A DNA stretch of 48,031 bases from assembly GCA_018826895.1 (NCBI GenBank), contig JAHJYA010000069.1, positions 1 to 48,031 of the forward strand, in the 5' to 3' direction. A program made the position numbers and the translations under genes. Shown here in pieces: positions 6,303 to 13,545 of the stretch; position 1 is the stretch's first letter; each line of letters starts with the position of its first letter. The stretch is from Gammaproteobacteria bacterium (GTDB taxonomy: Bacteria > Pseudomonadota > Gammaproteobacteria > Pseudomonadales > Pseudomonadaceae). A model generated the notes under the pieces. The model was not told the DNA's origin and ran no database searches. It saw nothing but the letters and a program-made list of their open reading frames with translations.

Positions 6303-8297
6303 TTGCCTCCTCAGTTGATCAGCTCAAAGGGCCTTGCCCTCTCTCTCCAAATCCCTGCTGACCATGACCTGTTGCCTGAGGCAGCACGGTACCTTGTTGC
6401 CGTGGCTTTACTGGAGAGAGCTATGAATATGCCTGATTTGTTGCGTGCATCGCGTGACGTCCATGTCCTGACTGAGAAGCCGAACACCGAAGGCGGGGGT
6501 TCTGATCGCTTCTGGTCCATGCGAATCGAAGGCCTTCATCACGACCACATCTGTGGTGCTGTAGACGAGCTGCGCAGTCGTTGGTCGCGGCCCTTTCCCA
6601 AGCAAATTGCGCGCTCCGTCAGATCGGTTGCATTACAGGACGCACTTGCCCGCACCCTCGGGGCGCAGTCATCTACCCACTGGCGCGAGGTCGAGCAGCA
6701 TAAGGTTGCCGACTTTCTGTGCGAGCACGGCATGTCGGTGCCGACTGATCTCATTAAGTGGTCGTGCTCGCCAAGAATGGTTGGTGCTCTAGTGGCGCGG
6801 CAGGTTGCCGATCGGTTGTTCAACTCCGGTCTGGCACTGCCCAAGCGGATCTTTACCGGGGTGGGTTCTAGCCTGTTCGCCCCTCACGCGTACGGTCGTC
6901 TGGACTTTGACCAAGTAGCTGGCCGCACATTTTGGACAGACCAGCAGCGATACGCTTTTTGTGAGCAGCATGAGGACAAAATCCTCATGCGTGCAGAGTA
7001 CATGCAGGATGGCTGCGGTATCGACTACCTCGATATGACCGGCCGGATGTTGATGCTCAACGCGGTAAGTGAGTTCATCGGCTGCATGTACAACATGATG
7101 GGCAGCAATCTGATGGAGCCGGCAGTGGGTAAGCCGGTGATGCGCAGTTACAACATGTCCGAAGAAGATCTGGCGTTTGAGCTGCAGCTGTTCCAGCTGT
7201 TCCGTAAAGAAATTGAAGGCTCCGATGATGGCTGGGTGGACGTATTACCAGTTCCAGGAAATGCCAACCTTATATTCCTGAAAGGTGCTAACGGCGCTTT
7301 TGACTGGGTTGTTCGTGATCAGCGCGACAAGGAGTTTTCCTCCAATCCGCTTTACCCGTTCTTTAATAAGGACGAAGTCCCCAAGGCTATGGATCGGAGC
7401 AAGCTGGACGGGCATTTGTACTTTGCAACCGGCACTTGGGCGGAAAAGCTGGAGCACGATGCAGAATCGCGTCATTACGCCGAAGGTGGAACGGCAGCCA
7501 ATTGGCCTGGTTATGCGAAGCTGATTCAGCGTGAGCTCATTGCCGGCAAGGGGTACCGAGCGCCACGCCCTAATACTGGGGTCTCATCCGATGACTTCAT
7601 CCCGCACCGGCTCGGTGAGAGCTGCTTGATGGTGTCTCCCCTCGTGACCATCGCAGACTTTTTTGATTTCTGCAGCAGGACGAACTGGGGGCAGATCAGG
7701 CAGGAGAAAGCCCGCAAGACCCGCGAAAATAAGATTGACGACCTGAGCTCTATCAACATGGATTCGAGCGATCTTCCGGCGAGCGTGACCTGGCTGGATG
7801 CGGTCGCCTATTGCCGTGACTATGAGGCGCGCATGGAGCTTCCCGTCCGGCTGATGACCATCGATGAATGGCGACAGCTCGCTCCGCCGCCGATGGACTT
7901 TAGCCATGTGCGATCTTCGCGCCTGCTTACCGTGAAAAAGGGAGAGATGCCTGACGATCCTATTTATGAACAGTTGGGCTGGGGCATTGTCGGTGGGGAT
8001 GGCAGGCTGGGTGGTAACTCCTCGCATTGCCATCGGCCTGATGGCTCCATGCACTACGGACCGAACCTGAAATGGCTCGACAACGACGAAGGAGTCCCGT
8101 TCCTCGCTGTACCGGGTTTCGGTGAGTGGCTGTCTGACTACCAGCATGGCGCAGCGCCGATTGCCTCTGTAGCAACAGGTCAATCTATTGTTGGTGGCTC
8201 CATTGAGCGCAATCTCTGTCCTGTTCATATGACGATGAGCTACAAGGGCGTCAAGGTCGGGTTCCGGCTTTGCTACGTCGCTCATCTCGACGCCTAA
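6303..8297 (+). CDS. Viperin-operon protein with C-terminal SUMF1/FGE-like fold
   Basis: The product is 664 aa if read from the TTG at 6303. An ATG at 6423 preceded by GGAGAG would give 624 aa. I keep the longer form because residues 18-40 look like a real helix, but the start is open. Residues ~440-660 resemble the formylglycine-generating-enzyme/C-type-lectin fold: VSPLVTIADFFDFC, then VTWLDAVAYCRDYEARM (the 'V-W-A--YC' helix), LPVRLMTIDEWRQL, GFGEWLSDY, GGSIERN and the closing VGFRLC. The closely spaced catalytic Cys pair of true FGE is not seen; only one Cys lies between the GGS and GFR motifs, so it is probably a binding module rather than an oxidase. I do not recognise residues 1-430. 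The gene ends 24 bases before the viperin ORF, so the two are very probably cotranscribed and may work together. Confidence 0.7.
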   Translation: MPPQLISSKGLALSLQIPADHDLLPEAARYLVAVALLERAMNMPDLLRASRDVHVLTEKPNTEGGGSDRFWSMRIEGLHHDHICGAVDELRSRWSRPFPKQIARSVRSVALQDALARTLGAQSSTHWREVEQHKVADFLCEHGMSVPTDLIKWSCSPRMVGALVARQVADRLFNSGLALPKRIFTGVGSSLFAPHAYGRLDFDQVAGRTFWTDQQRYAFCEQHEDKILMRAEYMQDGCGIDYLDMTGRMLMLNAVSEFIGCMYNMMGSNLMEPAVGKPVMRSYNMSEEDLAFELQLFQLFRKEIEGSDDGWVDVLPVPGNANLIFLKGANGAFDWVVRDQRDKEFSSNPLYPFFNKDEVPKAMDRSKLDGHLYFATGTWAEKLEHDAESRHYAEGGTAANWPGYAKLIQRELIAGKGYRAPRPNTGVSSDDFIPHRLGESCLMVSPLVTIADFFDFCSRTNWGQIRQEKARKTRENKIDDLSSINMDSSDLPASVTWLDAVAYCRDYEARMELPVRLMTIDEWRQLAPPPMDFSHVRSSRLLTVKKGEMPDDPIYEQLGWGIVGGDGRLGGNSSHCHRPDGSMHYGPNLKWLDNDEGVPFLAVPGFGEWLSDYQHGAAPIASVATGQSIVGGSIERNLCPVHMTMSYKGVKVGFRLCYVAHLDA

Positions 8298-8321
8298 CCC
8301 TCTTTCATCAGGAGCTGAATC

Positions 8322-9254
8322 ATGGTGTATCTCCGAAGTGGAGGGGGGGCTATGCGTCCTCACGTTTCCGAATTAGTTATCAACTGGCACATCACCGAGG
8401 CTTGTAACTACAAGTGCCGCTACTGCTATGCGAAATGGGATGGTGCCGGCAGGGAGTTGCTGCATGACTGGACTCGCGTCCGTAATTTGCTCGATGAACT
8501 GCAGGCATTCTTTCATCCGGAGAACGATGCCAATCCGCTCAGTCAGCACATGACATGGTCCAGCATTCGTTTGAATCTGGCCGGTGGAGAGCCGCTGCTG
8601 TACCACGATGCTCTGCTTCGGGCACTGGAATATGCGAGAAGTAAGGGGATGGGTGCGTCCATTATCACCAATGGTAGCCGGCTCACTAACGATTTGATTG
8701 ACCGACTCGCACCGCTGGTTTCCATGCTCGGACTGAGTCTGGACTCAGCGGATCCATCCAGGAACATTGGCATTGGTCGCGTCGACAGTCGTGGCTCTTT
8801 GCTGGACGTGGACTCGCTCTCCGAAGTGCTGGTCCGCGCAAAGACGCAGAATTCGGCTCTGCGATTGAAGGTTAATACAGTGGTCAATGCACTGAACCAC
8901 CAAGAAGACATGACGCCGATCATGCATGCGCTTATGCCAGACCGATGGAAAGTGTTACGCATGCTGCAAGTAGTAACCAGTGATCTGGCCGTTTCCTCCG
9001 AAGAATTTCTCGCCTTCGTCGCTCGCCATGACGCACTTCGAGAGGTGATGTGCGTCGAGGACAACGACGACATGAGTGAGTCGTACATCATGGTCGATCC
9101 GTTGGGACGCTTCTTTCAGAACTCTGCCGGGCAGAAGGGTTACCACTACAGCAACCCTATTGACGTGATTGGTGCCGAGCGTGCGTTCATTGAATGGCGA
9201 TTTTCGGCCGGAACATATGCTGCGAGGTACAGAGACGCGTTGGTGGTGGGGTGA
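8322..9254 (+). CDS. Prokaryotic viperin (radical SAM ddhNTP synthase)
   Basis: The product is 310 aa. AGGAG precedes the ATG at 8322; ATG 8352 is an alternative. Radical SAM hallmarks: CNYKCRYC (Cys28, Cys32, Cys35) for the 4Fe-4S cluster, GGEP at 88-91 and SIITNGS at 113-119. Features that separate viperins from other radical SAM enzymes are present: NWHITEACNYKC (animal: NYHFTRQCNYKC), NIGIGR at 148-153, LKVNTVVN...EDM at 182-197, and RWKVLRMLQV at 208-217 (animal: RWKVFQCLLI), then the SYIMVDPLGRF segment. Viperins convert CTP, GTP or UTP to 3'-deoxy-3',4'-didehydro nucleotides that stop viral RNA polymerases. Which nucleotide this one uses cannot be read from sequence. No nucleotide kinase gene, a common companion, is adjacent. 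It lies second in an island-borne operon. Confidence 0.9.
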   Translation: MVYLRSGGGAMRPHVSELVINWHITEACNYKCRYCYAKWDGAGRELLHDWTRVRNLLDELQAFFHPENDANPLSQHMTWSSIRLNLAGGEPLLYHDALLRALEYARSKGMGASIITNGSRLTNDLIDRLAPLVSMLGLSLDSADPSRNIGIGRVDSRGSLLDVDSLSEVLVRAKTQNSALRLKVNTVVNALNHQEDMTPIMHALMPDRWKVLRMLQVVTSDLAVSSEEFLAFVARHDALREVMCVEDNDDMSESYIMVDPLGRFFQNSAGQKGYHYSNPIDVIGAERAFIEWRFSAGTYAARYRDALVVG

Positions 9255-9256
9255 GA

Positions 9257-9481
9257 ATGAGAAGATACAGCTCATCCAAGGACATCAATCTGCTGATTAG
9301 GCGTCTTCTCGCTGAGGGTTGGTCATATCAGTCGGGGCGTTCTCATGGCCGCATTCGCCCGCCCGAAGGAAGAGGCTTTGTCAGCGTGCCTTGCACTCCA
9401 AGCGACTACCGCGCATTTGATAACTTCCTGCATGCTGTCAGGCGTCTGGTAAGCAATATCCATACGGTGCCAGATACTTAG
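9257..9481 (+). CDS. HicA-like small protein in the viperin operon
   Basis: The product is 74 aa, starting 2 bases after the viperin stop, with GGGGTGAG serving as ribosome site. Translation is probably coupled. The pattern matches the HicA (YcfA) mRNA-interferase fold: KDINLLIRRLLAEGWSYQSG (helix 1 and strand 1), the candidate catalytic His in GRSHGRIR (His30), a VSVPCTP strand, and a C-terminal helix DYRAFDNFLHAVRRL. Classical HicA has a GSHH-type motif and a HicB partner. Here the motif is SHG and no HicB-like gene follows. It may be an RNA-binding or RNA-cleaving accessory of the viperin system, or a solitary HicA relative. The family match is from pattern only. Confidence 0.6.
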   Translation: MRRYSSSKDINLLIRRLLAEGWSYQSGRSHGRIRPPEGRGFVSVPCTPSDYRAFDNFLHAVRRLVSNIHTVPDT

Positions 9482-9494
9482 CAGTTGTTGGGTG

Positions 9495-9534
9495 TCCCTG
9501 GCCTGGAGCCGTATTGCTTGCTCCTGGTCAGGGA
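9495..9534 (+). terminator. Long hairpin after the viperin operon
   Basis: The arms at 9495-9509 (TCCCTGGCCTGGAGC) and 9520-9534 (GCTCCTGGTCAGGGA) pair at 14 of 15 positions, counting one G-U. The loop is 10 bases. It starts 13 bases after the HicA-like stop. There is no T-run, so it may be a transcript-end stabiliser or an inefficient terminator. A second perfect 8-bp hairpin follows at 9546-9578 (GCAAATCG / CGATTTGC). Confidence 0.5.
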
Positions 9535-9722
9535 TAAGCTTGTCAGCAAATCGAAACGACTATCCTATCCCGATTTGCCGTCATTGCAGACACCGACATA
9601 TTTCCGGTAGCAGCAGTCTGAATGTGCTAATCCCGCCAGGTCGTCATCGGACTCTTGCGCTCAACCTAGAAGTGCCTGCTAAGCAGCTCGTTTATAGCCC
9701 TCGCTTTGATATCGGAGGTGCT

Positions 9723-9866
9723 ATGCGCGTTAAGCCAGTTGGTGAGCTCGTTTTCGAGACAGACGACCATGAACATTATATTTCAGCTAGCCAACTGTCC
9801 CAGGGTGAGCAGAAAAAGGAGGCTGGCGGCATACATGGGGAAAGTGAGGATTGGTCGGTAATCTGA
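9723..9866 (+). CDS. 47-aa protein downstream of the viperin operon
   Basis: A strong GGAGGT site precedes the ATG at 9723. The product is short, hydrophilic and acidic (VGELVFETDDHEHYISASQL, then Glu/Lys-rich). I recognise no family. It does not look like a HicB antitoxin. It lies 241 bases after the HicA-like gene, behind two hairpins, and just before the convergent DUF3987 gene. The longer frame upstream of this ATG (from 9492) has no protein-like character. Confidence 0.4.
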   Translation: MRVKPVGELVFETDDHEHYISASQLSQGEQKKEAGGIHGESEDWSVI

Positions 9867-9880
9867 ATCGTATTACAAGT

Positions 9881-9906
9881 AAAAAAACACCGGCGCAAGG
9901 CCGGTG
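9881..9906 (-). terminator. Rho-independent terminator of the DUF3987 gene
   Basis: CACCGGC / GCCGGTG (9888-9906) with a 5-base loop is followed on the minus strand by seven T (A-run 9881-9887). It is 13 bases past the DUF3987 gene stop. It may also act on the plus strand against the small ORF that ends at 9866. Confidence 0.8.
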
Positions 9907-9919
9907 GTAAGGTACTGGA

Positions 9920-11338
9920 TTATAAAAAGCTTCGATTTATTTCAATTCGGACTGGTTTAACTTTATCATTCACAATTATTTTTCCTGAGGCTACTAAGCA
10001 GTCTAATGTGGGGTTGAGTTTCGAAACTGCTCGAAACTTTGATGGGCCTTTTCGGAGAATGTCGTTTTTATCAACCCAGTTAAATATATTCGAGTTTTTA
10101 CAGTTAGATTGAATCCAGGCAAATAAAATTTCTGAATCACTGATGATCTTGGGCATAAATGTAAATTCATTTCGAAAGGTTTTGGAGCATTCGAGAACAA
10201 TTTTTTCTGCCGCTTGAAGCTCTTCTAGGGTGATAAGCCCTTCGCCGAATTCGAAGTAGCGTAAAAGTGCAGCTACGCGAGCAATATTCTCGCTGAGCTT
10301 AGATGCATGATCCTTAGATCTTTCATAAGTGCCACCTACTTGCAGTTCTGACTCTATCTTGTTGTATGATTCAGTCCAGTACGCAGCTGCGCTGGTTGAT
10401 AAACTTATAGTTTTCTTTTCTTCGGAAGTATTGCGTAGGCGGTGCATGCATTTTTCAAGCAGGTTGTGCACCCGCTCGTTATATTTTGCGATAACTGAGT
10501 TATTGATGGTTTTGTTCTTTATGAAGCGCGTCCCCTGAGTCGATTCTGGATGGAAAACTAAGGCGCGAGATAGTAATCCAACAGAGCGAGCAAGATCCCC
10601 CTTGCCCTCTAGATACTCTTTTAGTACTTCGAGCTGAATCATAATACCTAAAGTCAGTCTTGCATCATGTAGTGAACAGCCCTCAACTGTTGCTCGTGAT
10701 ACGTCTATAGTGCTTCCGGTCCATAATGCATTAATCTTCCCGAAGTCATTAAACACACCTTTAAAAACCGAAATTCCTTCGCTAGACATCAGTGCTGCCC
10801 AAGGCATGTCAAGTCGCATGCCCTTTATAAGGGCTGCTGTAGTAGCGTCTTCATAAAACGGATTGAATGCCCGTGGTCGTTCAGGTTTCAGTTCTTGATG
10901 GCGTAGTAGATCACTTTCATGTAATTGGTATTCTGGTTCAGTTTGAGGCGTGTTACTCATGTCTTTGATGATTTTCCGCTTTCGTGCTTCCCAAACTTCC
11001 AATTTAATACTCCAGGCGAGTAGTTCTTTCTGGTGTGTGATTAATGCATTCTTTACATATTCTCGAATACACCCTAGAAACATGCTCTCGATTGTTGACT
11101 TTCTCTCGCCAGAGCTTGCAATGCTAATGATCAAAAGTGAAACTGGTCCGATCATATTTCCTGGTCGTTTTACATCTATTAATGGCTGGCATAACATTGA
11201 AATTGTTGAAAGGGCCGAAGCTAGGGCTAGTTCAAGCGGAGCTTGTGTTGTTTCGGCTACTTCAATAATAAATTCTTTCAGTAGGGGGAACTCATCAAGT
11301 GCTGAGAGGATTGTTTTATTTGTGGTTTCTTGGTTCAT
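9920..11338 (-). CDS. DUF3987 family protein (island primase/helicase-like)
   Basis: The product is 472 aa. AGAGAC precedes the ATG at 11338. The N-terminal part has the DUF3987 layout: PLELALASALSTISMLCQP (~residue 35), then a Walker-A-like loop IASSGERKSTIESMF (~residue 75) in place of the usual G-x4-GK(S/T). Middle motifs include LMSSEGISVFKGV (~residue 185) and LWTGSTIDVSRATVEG (~residue 205). Related YfjI-type proteins are common on P4-like islands, often beside AlpA and a P4-type integrase as here. They are thought to be replication or DNA-handling ATPases, without direct proof. The codon usage is much more AT-rich than the core genes, a sign of horizontal origin. Confidence 0.8.
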   Translation of the reverse strand: MNQETTNKTILSALDEFPLLKEFIIEVAETTQAPLELALASALSTISMLCQPLIDVKRPGNMIGPVSLLIISIASSGERKSTIESMFLGCIREYVKNALITHQKELLAWSIKLEVWEARKRKIIKDMSNTPQTEPEYQLHESDLLRHQELKPERPRAFNPFYEDATTAALIKGMRLDMPWAALMSSEGISVFKGVFNDFGKINALWTGSTIDVSRATVEGCSLHDARLTLGIMIQLEVLKEYLEGKGDLARSVGLLSRALVFHPESTQGTRFIKNKTINNSVIAKYNERVHNLLEKCMHRLRNTSEEKKTISLSTSAAAYWTESYNKIESELQVGGTYERSKDHASKLSENIARVAALLRYFEFGEGLITLEELQAAEKIVLECSKTFRNEFTFMPKIISDSEILFAWIQSNCKNSNIFNWVDKNDILRKGPSKFRAVSKLNPTLDCLVASGKIIVNDKVKPVRIEINRSFL

Positions 11339-11405
11339 GTCTGTGTCTCTATAAATTTGTATTTGCGGTGTTTTTCAAGGCTTCATGTATTGGATTTATT
11401 GATAG

Positions 11406-11750
11406 TCAGTCGCGACTGTCGAGCCATGCCATGATTGATTCCAATCGCCAGCCGACTGCTCCTCCACTGCTTCGCCCGGATAGCCGAACTTGTTTTGGAA
11501 AGGATGGGTCATGCCGTGGTGAGCTTGGATTTAGCCAGTCGTAAATGCAGGAGCGAGAGATCGATAGCATCTCAGTAAGTTGGCTTAATCGAATTATTTT
11601 AGATTTTGATAGTTCCTCTTTATGCGTTTTCGTTTGATTTAGGTGCTGCTCGGATAACGAGTTGTGCGTGTTTGTATAACGCTCACCTTGATGAAGGGTG
11701 CTTTTATGATTTTTAACTGCCATTGCCTCTAATGCGTGTTTGTCAGCCAT
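11406..11750 (-). CDS. AlpA-like helix-turn-helix regulator
   Basis: The product is 114 aa from the ATG at 11750 (GGAGGC site). The first ~50 residues are polar and His/Lys-rich. Residues 52-112 are an AlpA/excisionase-type winged helix: IIRLSQLTEMLSISRSCIYD, a W, a PKQVRLSGRSSG linker with VGWRLESI, and AWLDSRD at the end. AlpA proteins activate the integrase or act as excision factors in P4-like elements. The gene lies upstream of and collinear with the DUF3987 gene, 67 bases apart. The 385-base divergent region beyond its start contains a 34-bp palindrome. Confidence 0.85.
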   Translation of the reverse strand: MADKHALEAMAVKNHKSTLHQGERYTNTHNSLSEQHLNQTKTHKEELSKSKIIRLSQLTEMLSISRSCIYDWLNPSSPRHDPSFPKQVRLSGRSSGGAVGWRLESIMAWLDSRD

Positions 11751-12002
11751 TTTTTTGCCTCCGATTTGGTGAGGCGATGCTATGCCTGTGCTGGACCCAG
11801 TTCACGGTTTCTGCTTAGCGGTTTTTTTTTACCTGCAAGCTGTTTTGTTGATTAATTTTCCTGTGTGTGATGAGGGCTTTTCAGCCTGCATGTAACGACT
11901 AGGGGTGGGGTGAAAGGTAATTACTTATAAAAATCAAGTATTTAAAGCTGCTTTCAGTCAGGCCCGTTCGTAAAAAATGACTCTCCCTCAGCACCTAATT
12001 CC

Positions 12003-12036
12003 CGCGACAGCTGCGACAGCTGTCGCAGCTGTCGCG
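12003..12036. repeat. Perfect 34-bp palindrome
   Basis: The sequence is its own exact reverse complement, centred between 12019 and 12020. Each half contains two overlapping GCGACAGCT-type units (starts 9 bases apart on one side, mirrored as AGCTGTCGC on the other). It lies in the 385-base gap (11751-12135) between the AlpA-like gene and the divergent gene at 12136. Apart from AT-rich sequence and a possible short leader frame at 12067-12135, I see nothing else there. It could be an operator, a replication or transfer origin element, or a cruciform/RNA hairpin. Confidence 0.9.
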
Positions 12037-12135
12037 GTCTTGTGTAGGCCCTTCTATTCTCGGAACATGGAAGAAGCCGGCCCTGTGATTGGCCTCAAGG
12101 GTCCGGATGCGGTGGGAGGCTGGGTCTACGGTTGA

Positions 12136-13269
12136 ATGGATGGGCTTATGACGTTTGATGTGCCGGATGCGAGCTATTACGGAGCATTAATTACCAATGA
12201 CTCCTTTGAGATTTTGGTGCGCAAGAATGCTAATACGGGTGAGGGTTTATTTTTAAGATGGCCACATGATTCAGATACCCGGCCAGATCTGCTTGTACAA
12301 TCATGTTTGGATAAAGAATTTGGTGTGAGCGCTCAATTAATTGAGGGTTATGATGCTATAGTTTTTATTAAAGGTGGCTCGCTCGTTAATTTTATCGTGC
12401 ACTATTTGGGTGGTGATATAGAAACTGTAGGTCTTCAGTGGGTTGCACTAAAAACTGCTTGGGAACTTGTGTTTAAGTTGGAAGACCATGAAGTGCTTTT
12501 GTCTGACTCTGCGTCGCTCGGGGTTCTGGATAGATGGATCCGGAATCGAAGGCGTAAAATTTCTGAAGAGTCGTTTGATGGAGAGCAAAAAAAATGGCTT
12601 GAGAAATTTGATAGGCTCTGTGATCGCGTGCGTTATGTGCTTGGTAGAGATTCAACGATCTATGGTGGTGATGGGCTTTACTCTGAATATATTAAGTCGA
12701 TAATTAGTTCGGCTATATCAGCTATGAAGGAGCAGGAAGATTTAGATTTATATTTGAATGATTTGTTCGGTCGAGCAAGTAAGCCTGGTAGGAGTGCGGC
12801 CCGAGAGGCGGATCTCATTCAAGCGATACACGCTAGCTTGGCGCTTTCCAGTCTTGATTTATATAATGCAGAATATACTAATCATGTTAAGGGGTGTAGG
12901 CGTGTTCTGGGGTTTTTAGTTGCGCTCGAAAATATTTACGGTAGTAGTTCGTTAGAGATAAGGCGTCGTGCTATTAAGGGTGGGGATGGGCGTTGGCGAG
13001 GCCATGATAAAGCTGATCGTATCAAGTCTGATCAAATTAAGGTAGGTCAGGTTAAAAGCATAGAGTCCGCCATCCTTAAAGTTCTTGAGGATAAGAAATT
13101 ATATCGGAAATCAGATCGGGTAGATGTGATAGCTGAAAAGATAGCTGGTGCTGTGCAAGGCGAGATTTCAACTCTGGGCCTGGGTGATTTTTTCGTGGGT
13201 AAGGATTTGCAACGGTTTATCTGGGATTTTATAAGTGAAAACAAGGTTGCGAGGGGGTTGATAAAGTAA
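12136..13269 (+). CDS. Island cargo protein, N-terminus like a degenerate Nudix domain
   Basis: The product is 377 aa. Start codons at 12136 and 12148 are both possible; neither has a strong ribosome site, and the first directly follows a TGA (TGAATG). Residues 10-110 have the order of a Nudix fold: YYGALITNDSFEILVRK, GEGLFLRWPHDS, LVQSCLDKEFGVSAQL (where the Nudix box should be), NFIVHYLGGDIE and LQWVALKTAWEL. The catalytic REx2EE residues are missing, so hydrolase activity is unlikely. Residues 120-377 are helical, charged and Lys-rich, with no family I recognise. The gene is AT-rich compared with the chromosome and lies next to the integrase, the usual place for recently acquired cargo. 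A defence or toxin role is possible but not shown. Confidence 0.6.
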   Translation: MDGLMTFDVPDASYYGALITNDSFEILVRKNANTGEGLFLRWPHDSDTRPDLLVQSCLDKEFGVSAQLIEGYDAIVFIKGGSLVNFIVHYLGGDIETVGLQWVALKTAWELVFKLEDHEVLLSDSASLGVLDRWIRNRRRKISEESFDGEQKKWLEKFDRLCDRVRYVLGRDSTIYGGDGLYSEYIKSIISSAISAMKEQEDLDLYLNDLFGRASKPGRSAAREADLIQAIHASLALSSLDLYNAEYTNHVKGCRRVLGFLVALENIYGSSSLEIRRRAIKGGDGRWRGHDKADRIKSDQIKVGQVKSIESAILKVLEDKKLYRKSDRVDVIAEKIAGAVQGEISTLGLGDFFVGKDLQRFIWDFISENKVARGLIK

Positions 13270-13545
13270 AGTTTTAGGTGGGGTGTTTCATTGGCTTGGC
13301 TATGCCTTTGATAAGTTCTTCTGGTTTTATTTTCTTCTGTATAGCTGAGGCGTATTTCGTCTTATTTTGTAGGAGTACTTAGTTGTTATTCTTGCGTCGG
13401 TTTGCTGGAATATTAGGGGTCCATTGTTCATCTTTCAGAAAAATGGCCTCTGCCTTGGTGTTGTGGTTGCTAAATATTCTGTTGTCTGATTGGTGTTTCT
13501 TGTCTTTTATGAAATTTGATTTTGGGTCACTGTATTTTCTAGGGA

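Noticed and set aside
6303..8297. FGE-fold protein as the variable protein of a diversity-generating retroelement
   Set aside because: No reverse transcriptase, template repeat or adenine-rich variable-repeat pair is visible nearby.
9492..9866. 124-aa frame covering the gap after the viperin operon
   Set aside because: Its first 77 codons are Cys/Ser/Arg-rich without protein character, run through two hairpins and lack a ribosome site. Only the last 47 codons, from the ATG at 9723, are supported.
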